64,000 bases of DNA from Hyalella azteca (lineage: Eukaryota > Arthropoda > Malacostraca > Amphipoda > Hyalellidae), in assembly GCF_000764305.2 (NCBI RefSeq), contig NW_025946732.1, forward strand, positions 21,561-85,560, in the 5' to 3' direction. Numbering within the stretch: position 1 is the stretch's first letter; the number at the start of each line of letters is the position of its first letter. This document shows positions 11,993-24,900 of this stretch, in pieces. The position numbers and the translations under genes were made by a program. The notes beneath the pieces are model-generated. The model did not search any database, was not told the origin of the DNA, and saw only the letters and a list, made by a program, of their open reading frames with translations.

Positions 11993-14950
11993 GTTTTACC
12001 CATAGCACGAGTGCAGACACATCAATGATACGCTATTTTGCAGGGCCCAGCTGGGCCACGATTATTATTATTTATTATTTACCCACACGTTGGGTAAAAG
12101 TTCATCAATATTTGCACAATGCCTCACTCATCGCAGTGAGTGTACACACTCAAGGGACATTTGCACTTTCTGAAGACTTTTGATTATGAACGAGACATAG
12201 AATATCCGATTGTTCAATAACTATTTATATAAGTATTCCTCAATGATGCAAAGTTTAAGTCTTAAACAATGGATAAATATCTTTACAGTTTTAAATACAA
12301 CAACTTTAAGGACCTCGTATGAACATTCTTATTAAATAAATATTAGTGATCTTTGTATAATTCTACACACAGTATTATGCATAAGCGTCGGAATGTTGGA
12401 ATCTCTCACACTCACTGCTGTATTATAATGAAAATTCAATGAATATTAATAGTATATAGCGCGGCCCGTACTAATACCCTCAATTGTGAAGGCAAAATAA
12501 CGAGTGCAGTTCGGTAATGCAAGTAGCTCTCTCGTTAGATATTTTACATTTTCTACTTCAAAATTCAATTTTGCGAGCCAGAATTTACTACACTGTGAAA
12601 ATTTAAACGAGTCTCAAATCACCATCGTTCTTTCATTCCAACTATAATCATGAGTAGCGATGTAAAATTTAATTAATTTAAGTATCTCAAAAAATGACTT
12701 ATCCACAGAATTCTCTGTCATGGTAGGTTAGGCATCAAATTCAACTAACAAAATTGAATATTTATTTAGATTAACAACAAATAAGAATTTTAATTTTTCA
12801 ATGTTCGTTGTTTTCACAATTGACTTGATCTGTCACCATTTTAAATTCTTTTTTAAATCTTCGATGAGGTCAAAGCTTGATATGCGGCAGCCGACATGTC
12901 TTTTCCCACAACCTATCGAGCCAAATTAAGCGCGATCATTCAACCGAACATTTGTTCTCCTATTTGTAAATGATAACATTCCGTCGGCCCGTTGATAAAG
13001 ATCACTCGATCGTATATTTGTTCTCCCTTTAAAATGATCACATTCCGTTAGCCAGTCGATCAGGATCACTCAATCATACATCTTTTCTCCACTTAAAATG
13101 ATCACGTTCCGTCGGTTAATTTCTAAATTTTTAGTTCGAGCATCCTTTTGGTTAAGATTAAAAATTAATACTTCTCATAACGTGTATCTAAAATAATTTT
13201 TGTAAAAAAAAGCATAAAAACTTTTCAAATAATTCATTTCTATTATGGTTTCTACTGAACAATAATCTAAATAAGTTTCCACTATAACCAATTTAATGAA
13301 GTTGCTACTCCTGCATACATGTGATTCGTACACTATATCGGCCTGGGATTGTCATACACGTATCTATGTTCTCATAAACTATTTTCGAATGACAAATTAT
13401 ATTGGAACCTTTCAAAGAAAAATCATTGCCACGAGCCCAAAGATCTTTACTTGACTTCATGGATCATGGCCAATGAATAAAATTGTTTTCACTTTTTCAT
13501 TAACTTGAAGTGAATGAATGAAGGAGGGTTTTGCTAGGATATATGACAATTCTGTTATCAGTTGACGATTGACGAGGCTTGACAGCTGACTTCCGACAAT
13601 CGTGGACTTGTAAAATGGAAGGTATTTGAAACGAGAATAAGTATATACTGTACATCGAAATTGCAAATTCAATCATTACCAATTGGTAAAGTGTGTTGCT
13701 GTTATAATAATACAAACTTAATTAAAGTTTTCCAGGAATTAAAATTTACTTACCCTCCATTTTCAGCTTAACACTTCAATTCTACAGACAATATCACCAT
13801 AGGACAACATACCTATATAACCCCTATGTAATGTTCACAGTAAACATTTACGAAACGTATCTGAGATTGTTAATTATTAATTTTTTAATTACATTTATGT
13901 ACAAAGAGACGCACGCTTTCGTAAGCTCGTGTGCGGTCCCAAAATCTAACAAGTCTGCATAAAATTCTTAATAATTAAGTACAATAATTTTGATAAATTC
14001 CTATTTTGTAATAGCCTAATGTCAAAAAATCTTGACGCTGTTGTATTTCAATATAATATAGTCATGAATACGAATAATCTATTTATTGACAAATCGATTT
14101 TTTAAAATAATTAATAAATTTTTTTTAGAAACTTAGTAAAATTAAACTATGATAAATGAATCTCAATATTTACGGATATCAGTGTTAAAATCCAGTAAAT
14201 TTTGACAAGTAATATTAAACAATTCTAATATTCAGGAGAATAATATTCTAATCCACATATTCTAATCCACATCCACATATTCTAATATGTCGAGAATCAA
14301 ATTTTACCGAATCCCAATATTTTTCAAATGGACCTAAAAAAATTAACGTAAATGAATTTTTTCGGAAGAATTTCATGCTAACAAGAACCAATTTGTTTCA
14401 ATTTAATCTTGAATTCCCGTTTTTTTATTCCACCTGTTAACAATCGGATAATTTAAAAATTAAGCATCTTTTTAAAAAATCAGATGTCAGGAATATTGTT
14501 CAATCCAGTAATTTAATTTGTTATTTAAGTTATTATCAGTTATTTATTTGAGATTTCAAAGGTTGATAAATGTCGAGTGTAGGAAATTCTCAACAGTGAA
14601 CAACAAACTCGAAACTAATGAACTACAAGCCGTTAATGCGGTAAAGACACGCAATGACTCACTCTCTCCTCACTATGGTTCTCATTTATAGTTTACGAAA
14701 ATATTCCTTTAATCTTAGATCATGCTGCTTTTTGTCTCTGATAGAAAAGAACATGCATGTCAGTAGAAACTTTGATATACGTGCAAGAAAATATATAATA
14801 AACTCTTCGGATGAACTTTAGATCGGCCTTAGGCTCGTACTCTCAAGTGTGCATTTTTAAATTATATTTTGGTCTCGCTAATACTTTTTTAGCTCCCAAA
14901 CAAGAGGGGAGGAATAATGACGAACACATGCAATCAGTTTGCATATTCCC
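11993..14950. other. Intergenic, no feature recognised
   Basis: About 3 kb of AT-rich sequence. A triplet of similar phrases (GATCACTCGATC..., TTCTCC...AAATGATCAC, CCGTCGGCC) near 12935-13115 suggests an old ~65-bp tandem repeat. No exon, tRNA or mobile-element signal was seen. Confidence 0.45.
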
Positions 14951-14954
14951 TGCA

Positions 14955-15302
14955 CAGTGATTATAATGAAAGCGTGAGAAACTTTTCCTCCCAATTATTT
15001 GCCTTATTTTTTAACCTTGTACGTTGATTATTAAGTTTAATATTAGTATAGGCTGGCAGAATTTCTTCTCTTAAGCAAGTTTTGTTAAAGACCAGAGAAT
15101 TAGTTTTATTTATTAGCTTCTTGTTAGTTTTTTATTGTTTACAATTTCTCAGTTCGGTATTTAAATCATCTTTAGTAGAGCAGGTCTTGAAAGCTCTATG
15201 GATGAGGGCGCGTATTGTGCTCTTTTTGTAGCGTTCCGGGCATTCGCTGGCAGCGTTGAGGACCCTTCCGATATCTGTTGGTTTCCGATATACTTTTGTG
15301 AC
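14955..15302 (-). mobile_element. Penelope-like retroelement remnant
   Basis: On the minus strand 15302-15135 encodes the C-terminal end of a Penelope-type reverse transcriptase: VTKVYRKPTDIGRVLNAASE, then CPERYKKSTIRALIHRAF, ending in a stop (TAA). The YRKPT...LN..S.CP pattern is a hallmark of this family. Just downstream, 15125-14955 reads NKTCLREEILPAYTNI and resembles the N-terminal region of such ORFs. This order, end of one ORF then start of another, fits the partial tandem copies that Penelope-like elements leave. It is a short fragment without catalytic motifs and cannot be active. Confidence 0.6.
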
Positions 15303-15440
15303 AACTGAAAATATTAAAAATGTCTATCGGTAATTTGATTTTCAATCTTCCAACACCTACGAAGAATTTAGTACGACTTATTGAAAAAACTAACAAGAAG
15401 CTAATAAATAAAACTAATTCTCTGGTCTTTAACAAAACTT
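15077..15440. repeat. 57-bp perfect inverted repeat enclosing retroelement fragment
   Basis: Positions 15077-15133 and 15384-15440 are exact reverse complements over 57 bp (outer end AAGTTTTGTTAAAGACC). The 250-bp spacer contains the reverse-transcriptase tail. The left arm reads as the start of the N-terminal ORF fragment. The right arm is the same piece in opposite orientation. Confidence 0.95.
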
Positions 15441-16974
15441 TATTAAGTTTAAATATACAATTCTAGAACAAATTTTGTAACATAGGGTCCATGAATTTTT
15501 TTAGACGAAACATTTTCGAAACCTTCAAGAAAAGTATAGCTCTTTCCCTCTTTTGTCTTTCATAATAATCAACTACTCTTTGCTGATTTCATTCGCCTCA
15601 CATTTCAAATAAATTTTTAATTTTTAAAACCAAATGCTAGAATGCAGTCATTGAACAAACTAATAATACAGGGAGATGAAAATGTGATAAAGGTCAGAAA
15701 TTACTCTGAATACCCTGTTAGTTCAATACCCTTTTCAATACAGGGTATTCAATACCCTTTTTCTGTTCATTAAACAGGTCCTGCCAAGGAAATGCCCTGA
15801 CTGCTGACCAAGTGTGCAGTTCATTAAGCCGCATTGATTAAGCATTTCCAAGAGTTCATTGTTCCTATGCTGTACAATAAATGAACAAACAGCTTCTTAA
15901 AAAGTAAACTAATAATTTTTTTTCAGCGACTTCGCCTAGCAAGTCATATTTTACTTCTCAAGTTCCCATCTCAGTAAGATATTTGATCTCCAAGTCCCAT
16001 ATAATAATCTTCAATTACATTCCTACGTCATAAACGACAAAATAATCGAATTAATTAAACATGAGCTGTTCGTTACAATTGCTGACATATTTCTTATGGT
16101 GTTTGCTTGACATGCATTTTGTACAAAAAAAAACATTCAATTTTCAACAAATTTGCCTTCTATAATGATTTTGCCTAAACAAAGCTAGAAAAACTTTTGT
16201 TCAAATTATGCTTAAAAATTGCAGTGAGACAATCTCGCATATTCGCTATTCTGTAATTCGTACATTTTCTACTTACATTAAATTCATGTCGCGACATTGT
16301 CACATCATGTTCTCGAGAATTGAGATTACCAGCATTTTCTTCTTTCATAGTCCATAGGTGATTGATTCTTAAATATTCATAGACTATTTAAGGTGATTAA
16401 TAAATTCTACCTAGTGGAAATTGTGCAATTACTTTAGCATGGAAATCAGCAATGTTTCTCAAGGGAATAAAAAATTCCAGGTTTTCTTGTTAAATGCGTA
16501 TTCCACTCAGAATTTTTACTTTTTTATGGTAACTCATTTCAATTTAATCGAAGATTGAATCGTTTCGCATTTGCCGAAAATCAAGGAACTTCAATAGAAG
16601 TATTCCAATCGAAAACATGAACTGAGGTCGATTTTCTAACAATGTCGAGTTTACTCCAACCATTAAGTAAAGTAGTTAATTGTTTTATTCTCACCATCAG
16701 CTCCTATTCACAAGTTAGCCTGAGACATCAATTGTCAATTTGACAATAGCCTGATGGCCCTGCTAGATGATTGATGGCTAATAGCCTAGAAGAGCTCTGC
16801 TTGTATTATTTAAACCAGTAACCTCTAACAATCGAAATGCTTGGATCTCGTGTCGATGCCGGGGCCATATATAATAGCAGTCAATATTTCTATCATCTGA
16901 AGCGAGGAATCTGGTGGCGAACGAAGTTGTCGCCAATTGTGTCCACTTTAGTGATCATCGAGGTTGATTTATTA

Positions 16975-17065
16975 TAGTGTTAAAGTAATAGTTGGATCCA
17001 TTCAACTGTTAAAGTAATAGTTGAATCCATTAAACCGTTGAAGCAAATGGATGAATCCAGTAAGC
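16975..17065. repeat. ~29-bp tandem repeat, three copies
   Basis: Repeats of GTTAAAGTAATAGTTGGATC with CATTCAACT; the third copy is diverged (GTTGAAGCAAATGGATGAAT). Confidence 0.8.
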
Positions 17066-17428
17066 TGTTGGTGAGCAGATGACTCCTCAAGACCAATTAA
17101 CTGTTGGTGCCAATTGAAAGCGTTGCTAGTTTGGGAATCACGAATTTTGGCTGTAAAGAAAATCCAAATAAACTTATGAATATTATATTAACTTATAGTT
17201 AATATAATATTATTCGGAATAAAATAAAATAAATTAGGCAGTTATGCGCATCAGAACTCATCTATAAAGACATTTTAAAATCAAATCATTGATAAATCAG
17301 ATAAATCTTCTTACTTATAGCCATGCTCAGGGCATTCTTTATTTATAAGCAAAATACAGCCGAAACTTTAATCAAAGTTGCTACATTCACGCGGCAGAAT
17401 TTATGATATTCTCATCAGCTCGGTTCGA

Positions 17429-17535
17429 AGCGAGTAAAACGTTTCATTGCCCAAATTTATTTAGTTATGTTGTTTGATACTAATGATCAAACAATATAAT
17501 TAAATAAATTTGGACAATGAAACGTTTTACTCGCT
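17429..17535. repeat. Near-perfect hairpin, 50-bp arms, 7-nt loop
   Basis: Arm 1 (17429-17478) and arm 2 (17486-17535) are complementary except at three positions, all transitions. The loop is ACTAATG. If transcribed on the plus strand, two of the three mismatches become G-U pairs. The outer ends are AGCGAGTAAAACG and its complement. It could be a tiny foldback element or a hairpin-RNA source; no flanking duplication was seen. Confidence 0.9.
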
Positions 17536-17849
17536 GCAATCTTACTTTTTGCCGCAGTTGTATCAGATTCAATAAAGTAAGATAAGTCTTATCTTCTTCA
17601 TCGACTCGGAAAATTATTTATATGACTTGACGTTTCTTTTGATGACTTTAATTTAATTTAAATTTCATCCAAGGCCCCAACATAAGATACCTGCATAAAA
17701 ATGCAAATGCATGGCCAATTTTAGTTAGTATTGACAGACTTGGATCAATTTTATTGGATAAATGTTTTATCGGAAATTCTGGTCGTCGTTGCAGTAACGT
17801 AGAAGCCAATGAGGTTTTCATATTATACATTATGACTCAACTAACTTAC

Positions 17850-17877
17850 ACGTCGTCCCAGAGCCTCTCATCAGGCC
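17850..17877 (-). CDS. Candidate 28-nt micro-exon
   Basis: A 28-nt GC-rich block lies between a plausible acceptor (ggtctgcattcag) and a strong donor (gtaagttag) on the minus strand. All internal codons are open in two phases (GLMRGSGTT or PDERLWDD). It could belong to the unplaced 3' end of the RGS gene, whose last known exon ends in phase 0 at 21904, but nothing proves this. Confidence 0.15.
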
Positions 17878-18069
17878 CTGAATGCAGACCGACCCATTGT
17901 TCATCAACAATTCAGGTATAACTTTAAAAGTTATGGTCTCTTCCCTAAAATTTTATATATAATTTATAATTATTATTATTTTTTGTTACTATATACAATT
18001 TCGCATATTAATAATTAAGTACATAATCACAGCACAATACGGGCCTTCATGCAGGCTTAAATCATTTAA

Positions 18070-18589
18070 GGGGAGCGTCTACCCTAAAATTGAAAATTTT
18101 TACTTTTTCGGTTTTCATACTAATTTTAAAGCTGACATTCTGCCCTATCCAACGGTACCACTGCCATCTCTCTACGTTGATTTATGATTTCACGACATTT
18201 CATGAAAGATATAGTTCGGATTTTATTTTGCAAAAAGTGGGGGAGGGCGGGGGTAAAATCGAAAAATTTCAAAAAATATCGGAAAAAATGCTCCCACACC
18301 CACAAAAATGAGAAACTCAAAAAACCGCTAAGTGACGTTTGTAGATATGGTCTTTACGCATCGAATGATATGTGTCTCGATGTTGTAGCTTGAAAATCCT
18401 AGGAGAAGATAGATTTCTACAGTACCCCCTTTTTTGGCCGTTTTCTAAGAATTTCACGTTTTCTTTCATTTTTTTCGAAAAATTCACACGAACAAAAAAG
18501 TCTTAGATTTCTGTTTTACATATGTGTACCAAATTTCAAAGTGATCTGTTTGTAAATAGCCGAGATAAATTTTAGGGTAGACGCTCCCC
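18070..18589. mobile_element. 520-bp MITE with 24-bp terminal inverted repeats and TTAA flanks
   Basis: The left end GGGGAGCGTCTACCCTAAAA and the right end are exact inverted repeats for about 24 bp. TTAA is present on both sides (18066-18069 and 18590-18593), the target preferred by the piggyBac superfamily. The interior has no transposase and only chance ORFs. The family is inferred from the target site alone. Confidence 0.75.
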
Positions 18590-19164
18590 TTAAAAATTAG
18601 CGTTACAGCCGAATATGTAAAATTCAAGGAGGAATGTAGTAGTGAATTATTCACACCAGAATAATTTCAAGGTGCTAATTGCACCGCAGTTCATTCAATA
18701 AGTTGTCCGTGGCTGTACAGAAAACTGGGTGGGAGAAAATTTACATGCGAATCAAACTTTCATGTTTAAATCAATACTCGAAGTTGCTCTTGTCATTATC
18801 GGGGTAACTCAAGTAAAAAGCACAAGCGTGTTCGCAGCAACCGCAGAAGTAAGGTTAGTGCCAGTGGAACGAAGCAGATAAGTCTTTGAAAAACTTATTA
18901 GTTAATATTATTAATATAATCGTCATGAGCTAATTTCATTAATTAATATTACAATTATCACGAACAAAAAACAGTACTTAAGAAGTAGCATCAAAAAATT
19001 AGTTTGAGAAAATTAGTTGAATTTAATTAGCAGTTCGGGATTTGATTCAAGTTTATATGTAAATGACGCCTGGAGTCAGTTTTTTAATTGCCTTTTTAGC
19101 GTTTTTCAACTGAGCGATTGTGGCGCACGAAATGCTGCTTCTCTTCCATAAGCCAATTGAACTC

Positions 19165-19340
19165 GTAGCGATACTGAGAGTAGCGATACTGAGAGTAGCG
19201 ATACTGAAAGTACCGATACTGAAAGTAGCGATACTGAAAGTAGAGCGATACTGAGAGCAGCAATACTGAAAGTAGCGATACTGAAAGTAGCGATACTGAG
19301 AGCAGCAATACTGAAAGTAGCGATACTGAAAGTAGCGATG
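19165..19340. repeat. 15-bp minisatellite, about eleven copies
   Basis: Units AGTAGCGATACTGAA / AGTAGCGATACTGAG, with a few AGCAGCAATACTG variants. Confidence 0.95.
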
Positions 19341-19513
19341 AATGTTCACGGAATATTTACGATGAGATAATTTATACTCTAAAAATTTTTCACCAAATTG
19401 AATTTAAAGAGACTGAATATTTCTCATCTTAATCTTTTCACAGTGAGATCAATTAACCTGAACCAGTCAGAATTTAATAAGAAAAATCATCATTTTCTGA
19501 TAATTTTTTTCAG

Positions 19514-19611
19514 TCTCACCAAAGGATCGTAGGCGTCGCCTAGGGTCATGCAAACAAGGCACTAGGAGCCTCCTTGGCTCTCCTTCACCGCCTCCTTCGG
19601 TTTCCCACTGA
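19514..19611 (+). CDS. Candidate terminal exon, unidentified protein
   Basis: A GC-rich island in AT-rich surroundings follows an excellent acceptor (ctgataatttttttcag, ending at 19513). One plus-strand frame is open for 31 residues to a TGA at 19609-19611. It is basic then Pro/Ser-rich (SPKDRRRRLGSCKQGT, LLGSPSPPPSVSH). No upstream exon was found. The minus strand of the same block is also open (from TGGGAAACC at about 19606) and would follow the last RGS exon in phase, but its acceptor is weak. Confidence 0.3.
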
Positions 19612-19639
19612 ACGGAACGATGGACCGGATGCCTTTCAC

Positions 19640-20900
19640 TGACGTCTATTTCAATGGAAAAGAAACCCGAACACTTTCAGTTACTAATTAAGTTCAAAAG
19701 GTACCCAAGTCATTGAGTAAGTTATTTAAATGATTGATTTAATGAAACAAAAGAAACAGAAACTGGATTTTATGATATGGTCGTTTTTTTGTATTTACTG
19801 AAATATTATGTGTTCATAGTATCAACAACAATACATTATATTGCCTGCATTGATATGAAGACAAATATATGGCAATCTAAAGCAGTCAGTGGTTGCAACC
19901 TTTAAATTTATTATTATGGTTGGTACAAAAATGGCTTACAATGGTTGCAATGATTATGCAACCTCAAACTTGTTGCGTCAATGCAACTGCGCCAATGATG
20001 TAGGCAAATTTGGCATCAGCATCAATAATTTTGAAGAATAATCAGGATGAACAGATAAGAATGTACACCACAAGTCCACGTTGTTTACATTGAGCGCAAA
20101 TTGTAAGCTATATTGAGATATTTATAAAAAGTTGACATCGAAGGGAGTGAGGTCATGGTTTAGATAACAAAATAACCAAACCTGGTGTTAAGATGTCGAC
20201 GAATTGGGATTCAAATTCAAATTTAGGGCATTTCATCATTTTTATCGACTGTCGAGTTTTTTATAGTTTGTATTTTAGAATTTTTTACAAGTTTCTGCTT
20301 TTAGTTCAACTCACGTATTGTTAACATTATAATTTATTATCCTCCGCATTCTTAGTTATTGACATGGTTTTATTTTGCGCCGCCTTTAATGCGATGACGA
20401 CTCACAGAACGGAAATTTCTACCGGGTTTCAATTATCAAAATAAACCTTGTTTGGAACAGGCTGCAAATCATCAAAAATCTAGTTTCTATGCTGCCAAAC
20501 TGAAATATACAAATCTCAATTGTATGCAAATTAATTTTATTGACAAACATTAACGTCATGCATCGTAGTGCGTAGTATTACGATATTAGAAACTTCTCAA
20601 TCCTTGTAATATTCAACTGCAAAAAAACTACCGTTTTTTCCAATTCAACTAATGCATTACATGATGACTTCTTTCAACTTATTGAAAATCAATGACTTCT
20701 ATCAACTAAAAAAATTAAGATTTAAATCGTAAAAAATTGTTTAAATTTGGCCAATTGAACATCGAGAAAAATCAAAGAACATAATCTTGCATTATACGAA
20801 ATTGTGACATTCGAAATCAGCCGAAATCGAAGTTTTAATAAAAACGTGTGAACGAGTCACTGCCAACAAATTCTATGTTACACCAAGTGAAAGTCGTACT
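19640..20900. other. Intergenic, no feature recognised
   Basis: AT-rich sequence with no supported gene, RNA or array. Confidence 0.45.
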
Positions 20901-20904
20901 GACT

Positions 20905-21052
20905 ACGTCGTGGTCTCTAAATCGTGCTCTCTACGTCGTGCTCTCTACGTCGTGCTCTCTACGTCGTGCTCTCTACGTCGTGCTCTCTACGTCGTGCTCT
21001 CTACGTCGTGCTCTCTAAGTCGTGCTCTCTACGTCGTGCTCTCTACTTCGTA
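20905..21052. repeat. 14-bp minisatellite, about ten copies
   Basis: Near-perfect repeats of GTCGTGCTCTCTAC with two single-base variants. Confidence 0.95.
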
Positions 21053-21903
21053 TCTAAATTAAAGTTATATGACTAAGTTGGGCGACATGTAATCAATGTG
21101 ATTCATCGAGAATTTCTCAAGCTTGCCTTAGTGAAAAAAAGATTCACTATTCGTCGATATTTTATGGAGATCCTTCAGTAAACGAAACTATTTTAATTTT
21201 AACAACTAACGTCAAAATCACTTAAGTCGCCACAAAATTATGTCGTCCGCCTTCAATAGAAACGATCTATTATATAAACAAAAGTGAACCACAAGTCTCT
21301 CATGAGATTAAAACAGCTTCGACTTATTACGTGGCAATCGAATCTTACAAATCGTTTTTCTCGCCATCATTAATTATTTTACAGACCCTATTGACTAGCA
21401 GCAGGTTAAGTGCAGCATACCAATACGTCATTATTAGTAGTTTTAACGAATACTGATAATATATATGTGCTAACAATAATATGCAATGACTATTATACAG
21501 TTTACAAATTAATTCAAATTAATAAATAAATTGCATGTCAAGCAGGGTAGAGAGCAGGAAATTCCATGGATTTCGTTGAAATTAATATTGACTTAAGTCT
21601 TGTTTCATCTTCGCAATTATAAACAAGTTCCAATTGCTATTTAATTAGTGTGTAAAACTCATCAAACTTTGTACACAGGCCAACAGTTAATCAAAATAAA
21701 TATAACTTAAAAACCATGAATATGAAGATTTATGATGAAACTGTATCATAAAAATTTATTTCACAAATAAAATATAAAAATATTTTGTTATGTCAATGCA
21801 TAAGTTTCATTACAAGGGATCAGAAAACCATCTGTAGTGAAACTAAATGGATTATATTGCAAGAGATACAAATTTAGAGTATTTTATATACGCGTATACG
21901 CAC

Positions 21904-21996
21904 CTTCTTCTTAGAGCCTGAGAGGAAATCTTTGTACAGGTCGGAGCGGAGGTACCGACAATAGCTGTCGCTGCGCATCAGCTGGTAGAGATGGGC
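21904..21996 (-). CDS. RGS7: RGS7-like exon 12 (RGS domain end)
   Basis: 31 codons in phase 0: [31 protein letters not shown]. It matches the last helices of the RGS fold (H.Y.LM.SDSY.R). Acceptor tctcgcatag, donor AAG/gtgcgt. In RGS6/7 only a short Lys/Ser-rich tail follows, so one more small exon is expected to the left. Confidence 0.93.
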
Positions 21997-24900
21997 CTAT
22001 GCGAGACGTTTTCATTAAAATTTATTTTTTCAATATTGGTTATTTATTAGAGAGAATGGTTTATCATAATTTATTGCAAAAATGTTCTTGGTGGGCGATT
22101 GTACAAAAAGTTCTGGTAAAATTAAAATGTGATGGGTGCCATAGATACTTAAATGCGTTGGTGAAGTACCGTGGAGTTTTGCGATAATTTTTTTGGAGCA
22201 AATATTATATTTGGAAAACATAAGCATTTTTCTGGCTAAACAGAGTATTTCCAGCATTTCATTCTAAAGCCAACATTCCATCCATTTTTTTATCAATTTG
22301 CATAAAGAGAAAAGATTAAAGAACATATATGAGTTTATACTATTCGCTTGATTTTTTTTAATATTTTTTTTATAGTTACGTGTATGTCATAAAAATTCCA
22401 TATGCAATTCCATCGTCTTTCATTGTGAAATTTATTTATCATTTATAAGTCATAAATTCACATTTCTCTGTCTATTAATTCTACTTACCTTCCATCAAAC
22501 GCTTTCACGTTACTCCAAAACGTTTACTATTGAGTCAAAATTATCTAAATTCCCAAGCTTCATTGAACAGCCTTTCAGTGTTGGATTACTTTTCGTATTT
22601 CAAAAGGTCAACGTTCATAAATATTTTTTGTACCTGCCAAATCAATTAATTCGTAAAGTAATTTAAATTTCCTTTCCCACCAGACATTTAACTTCGAATT
22701 AACGCTAAATTAAACGTTATTTTCTTGAAAAACGTTGAAAACGTCTAGAAAACGTTCTTGAAAAACGAATTAAACGTTTTTTCTCTGTTATATGCCTGGT
22801 GTGCTGTGAGTCAATACATACAGCGGCTTCATCAAAGGTCCATCTGTCGGGATGTTCCATGTTCTGCCGGGTGATGTTCATTGACTTAGAGTCGATGTTG
22901 ACGGGCGCCGAAGCTTCGGGTGCCAGAAATTCGTCCCAAATTGCCTGAACTTTCTCAGCGACGCTCTTTTGTGGCAGCGCCTTGAGCTCCTGAACTGCTG
23001 TGAGGAACCTGAGCAGCGAAAACACATCTCTACATCTCTTCAATATGTACTTTATTTAATGTACTTAATGAGTAACGTTTAAGAACGTGCGAATAACAAT
23101 CGTATATTATCGTACTTAAGAACTAATGTACATTAACTTACTTAATAACTAATATACATTAACGTACTAAATAAGTCAAGTACATTAACGTACCTACTTA
23201 ATGACTAACGTACATTAACGTATTTTAAACGAACGTACAGTAACTTACTCATAACTAACGTATATTACCGTACTTAATAACTAATGAACATTAACTTATT
23301 TAATAACTAACGTACATGAACCTTTTTAAAAACTAACCTACTTAATTTAACATAAAATTAGTTACTTAACTTAATTTATCACTAACGTACATCAACATGC
23401 TAAATAATTAACAAAGTAAAATATAACTATTATTCCACGTTAACAACAAAAGGGTTCGAGTTAACAAGCATTCTAATATAACATTTAAAACAAAGCTATA
23501 GTTGTAGTTGACGTGGGTGACATGCGCGCAAGTTTTGCGTGGTAGAAAATTCTAATTATTCTTCACTCCATTCTTATTCATTCTTCATAATCGAGTTAAT
23601 GAGCTTCATAAAATAACAATAGAACATTAGACGTTGATTGAATGAGTTTGTGTCCGTGTGTATGTTCATGCGTGCACTGCTCTATTTTAAGACAACAGAG
23701 GCGCGGTGGGGCAGCTACGCAGCAGCTCGGGTGGCTACATACAACACGTCCGTTTTCTTTCAGTTACGAGCGAGACTCTGCAGCTAAAATTGAACTTGGA
23801 AAAAACAATTTAGGAATGGAATTTAAACAATTGTTTAGGTCTTCATTTTTTTATTGCAATATTGAAGTTCATCGATTATTTGTTTTTTGAGTGGTGTGAT
23901 GAATGATGGTGATGAGTGGTGTGATGAATGATGGTGATGAGTGGTGTGATGAATAGTGGTGATGAGTGAAATTGCGCAAGTATCATTGTTTTGAGTTATT
24001 TTTAGCTTTAGGTATTCATTTTTTATTGCAATATTGAAGTTCTTTGATTATATTTTTCTGCACAATCAAACACAGGTTCATCGTCTCATCAGAATTTCAA
24101 ATATAGCTTTGATCTTAGGTTTAAATTGAGATTTTTATGAAAACGAGAGAGATTAAACGATTTTATGTGAATAAAGGTACGTAAACAAGAAATTGTGCTA
24201 GTCAATAATTGTAAGTATAATATAGAATTAAACTTAGAAATTTGCGCATCATGAACATGAAAGATTTCGAGGATAATTTCGAAGTTTTAAGCCACGCATC
24301 TATATTTGTATTATAATAAACAAAACACATGCACTCACATAAGGTTCTCAGCGCTGAACTCCTTCTCTAAGAACTTGGTGAACTGTTCCCTCCCCAGGGG
24401 ATCCTTGAGTAGCTCCTGCACTCCGAAGCCCCAGCGCCTAACTCGCCGGGTGGGGATCTCACGTCTGAAAATTTCCCCAAAATGAAATGCCGAGATCATA
24501 TAAATTTTCAACATCTTTTACGTGTGTTGTTGAACTTACTATAGAATGCAAAATTTAATTTTACGTTTAAATTTTTTATTGCATTAAAACTAATTTGGTG
24601 TCAATTGTTGTAAATTGGTAAAAAAATATCGTAGAATTCAATAAAATTTTCCTGTAGTGAGCAATATATCTCCATCAACATCTATTACGTTTGTTGTTGA
24701 ACTCACTATAAAACGCAAAATTTAATTTCTCGTTTGAATTTTTTATTGCATTAAAAGTAATTTGGTGTCGAATGTTGTAAATTGATAAAAAATATAATAG
24801 AATTCAATTAAACTTTCCTCTGGGGAGTAATCCTACAGATTCCAAAAAGTTTTCCCGTGCCGGGAATCGAACCCGGGCCTCGCGGGTGAGAGCCGCGTAT

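Noticed and set aside
16860..16920. TATA-like box (CATATATAATAG) as a promoter
   Set aside because: No gene starts nearby; such strings are common in AT-rich DNA.
19053..19349. Minus-strand repeat frame (FQYRYFQY units)
   Set aside because: A 15-bp minisatellite gives open frames by its period.
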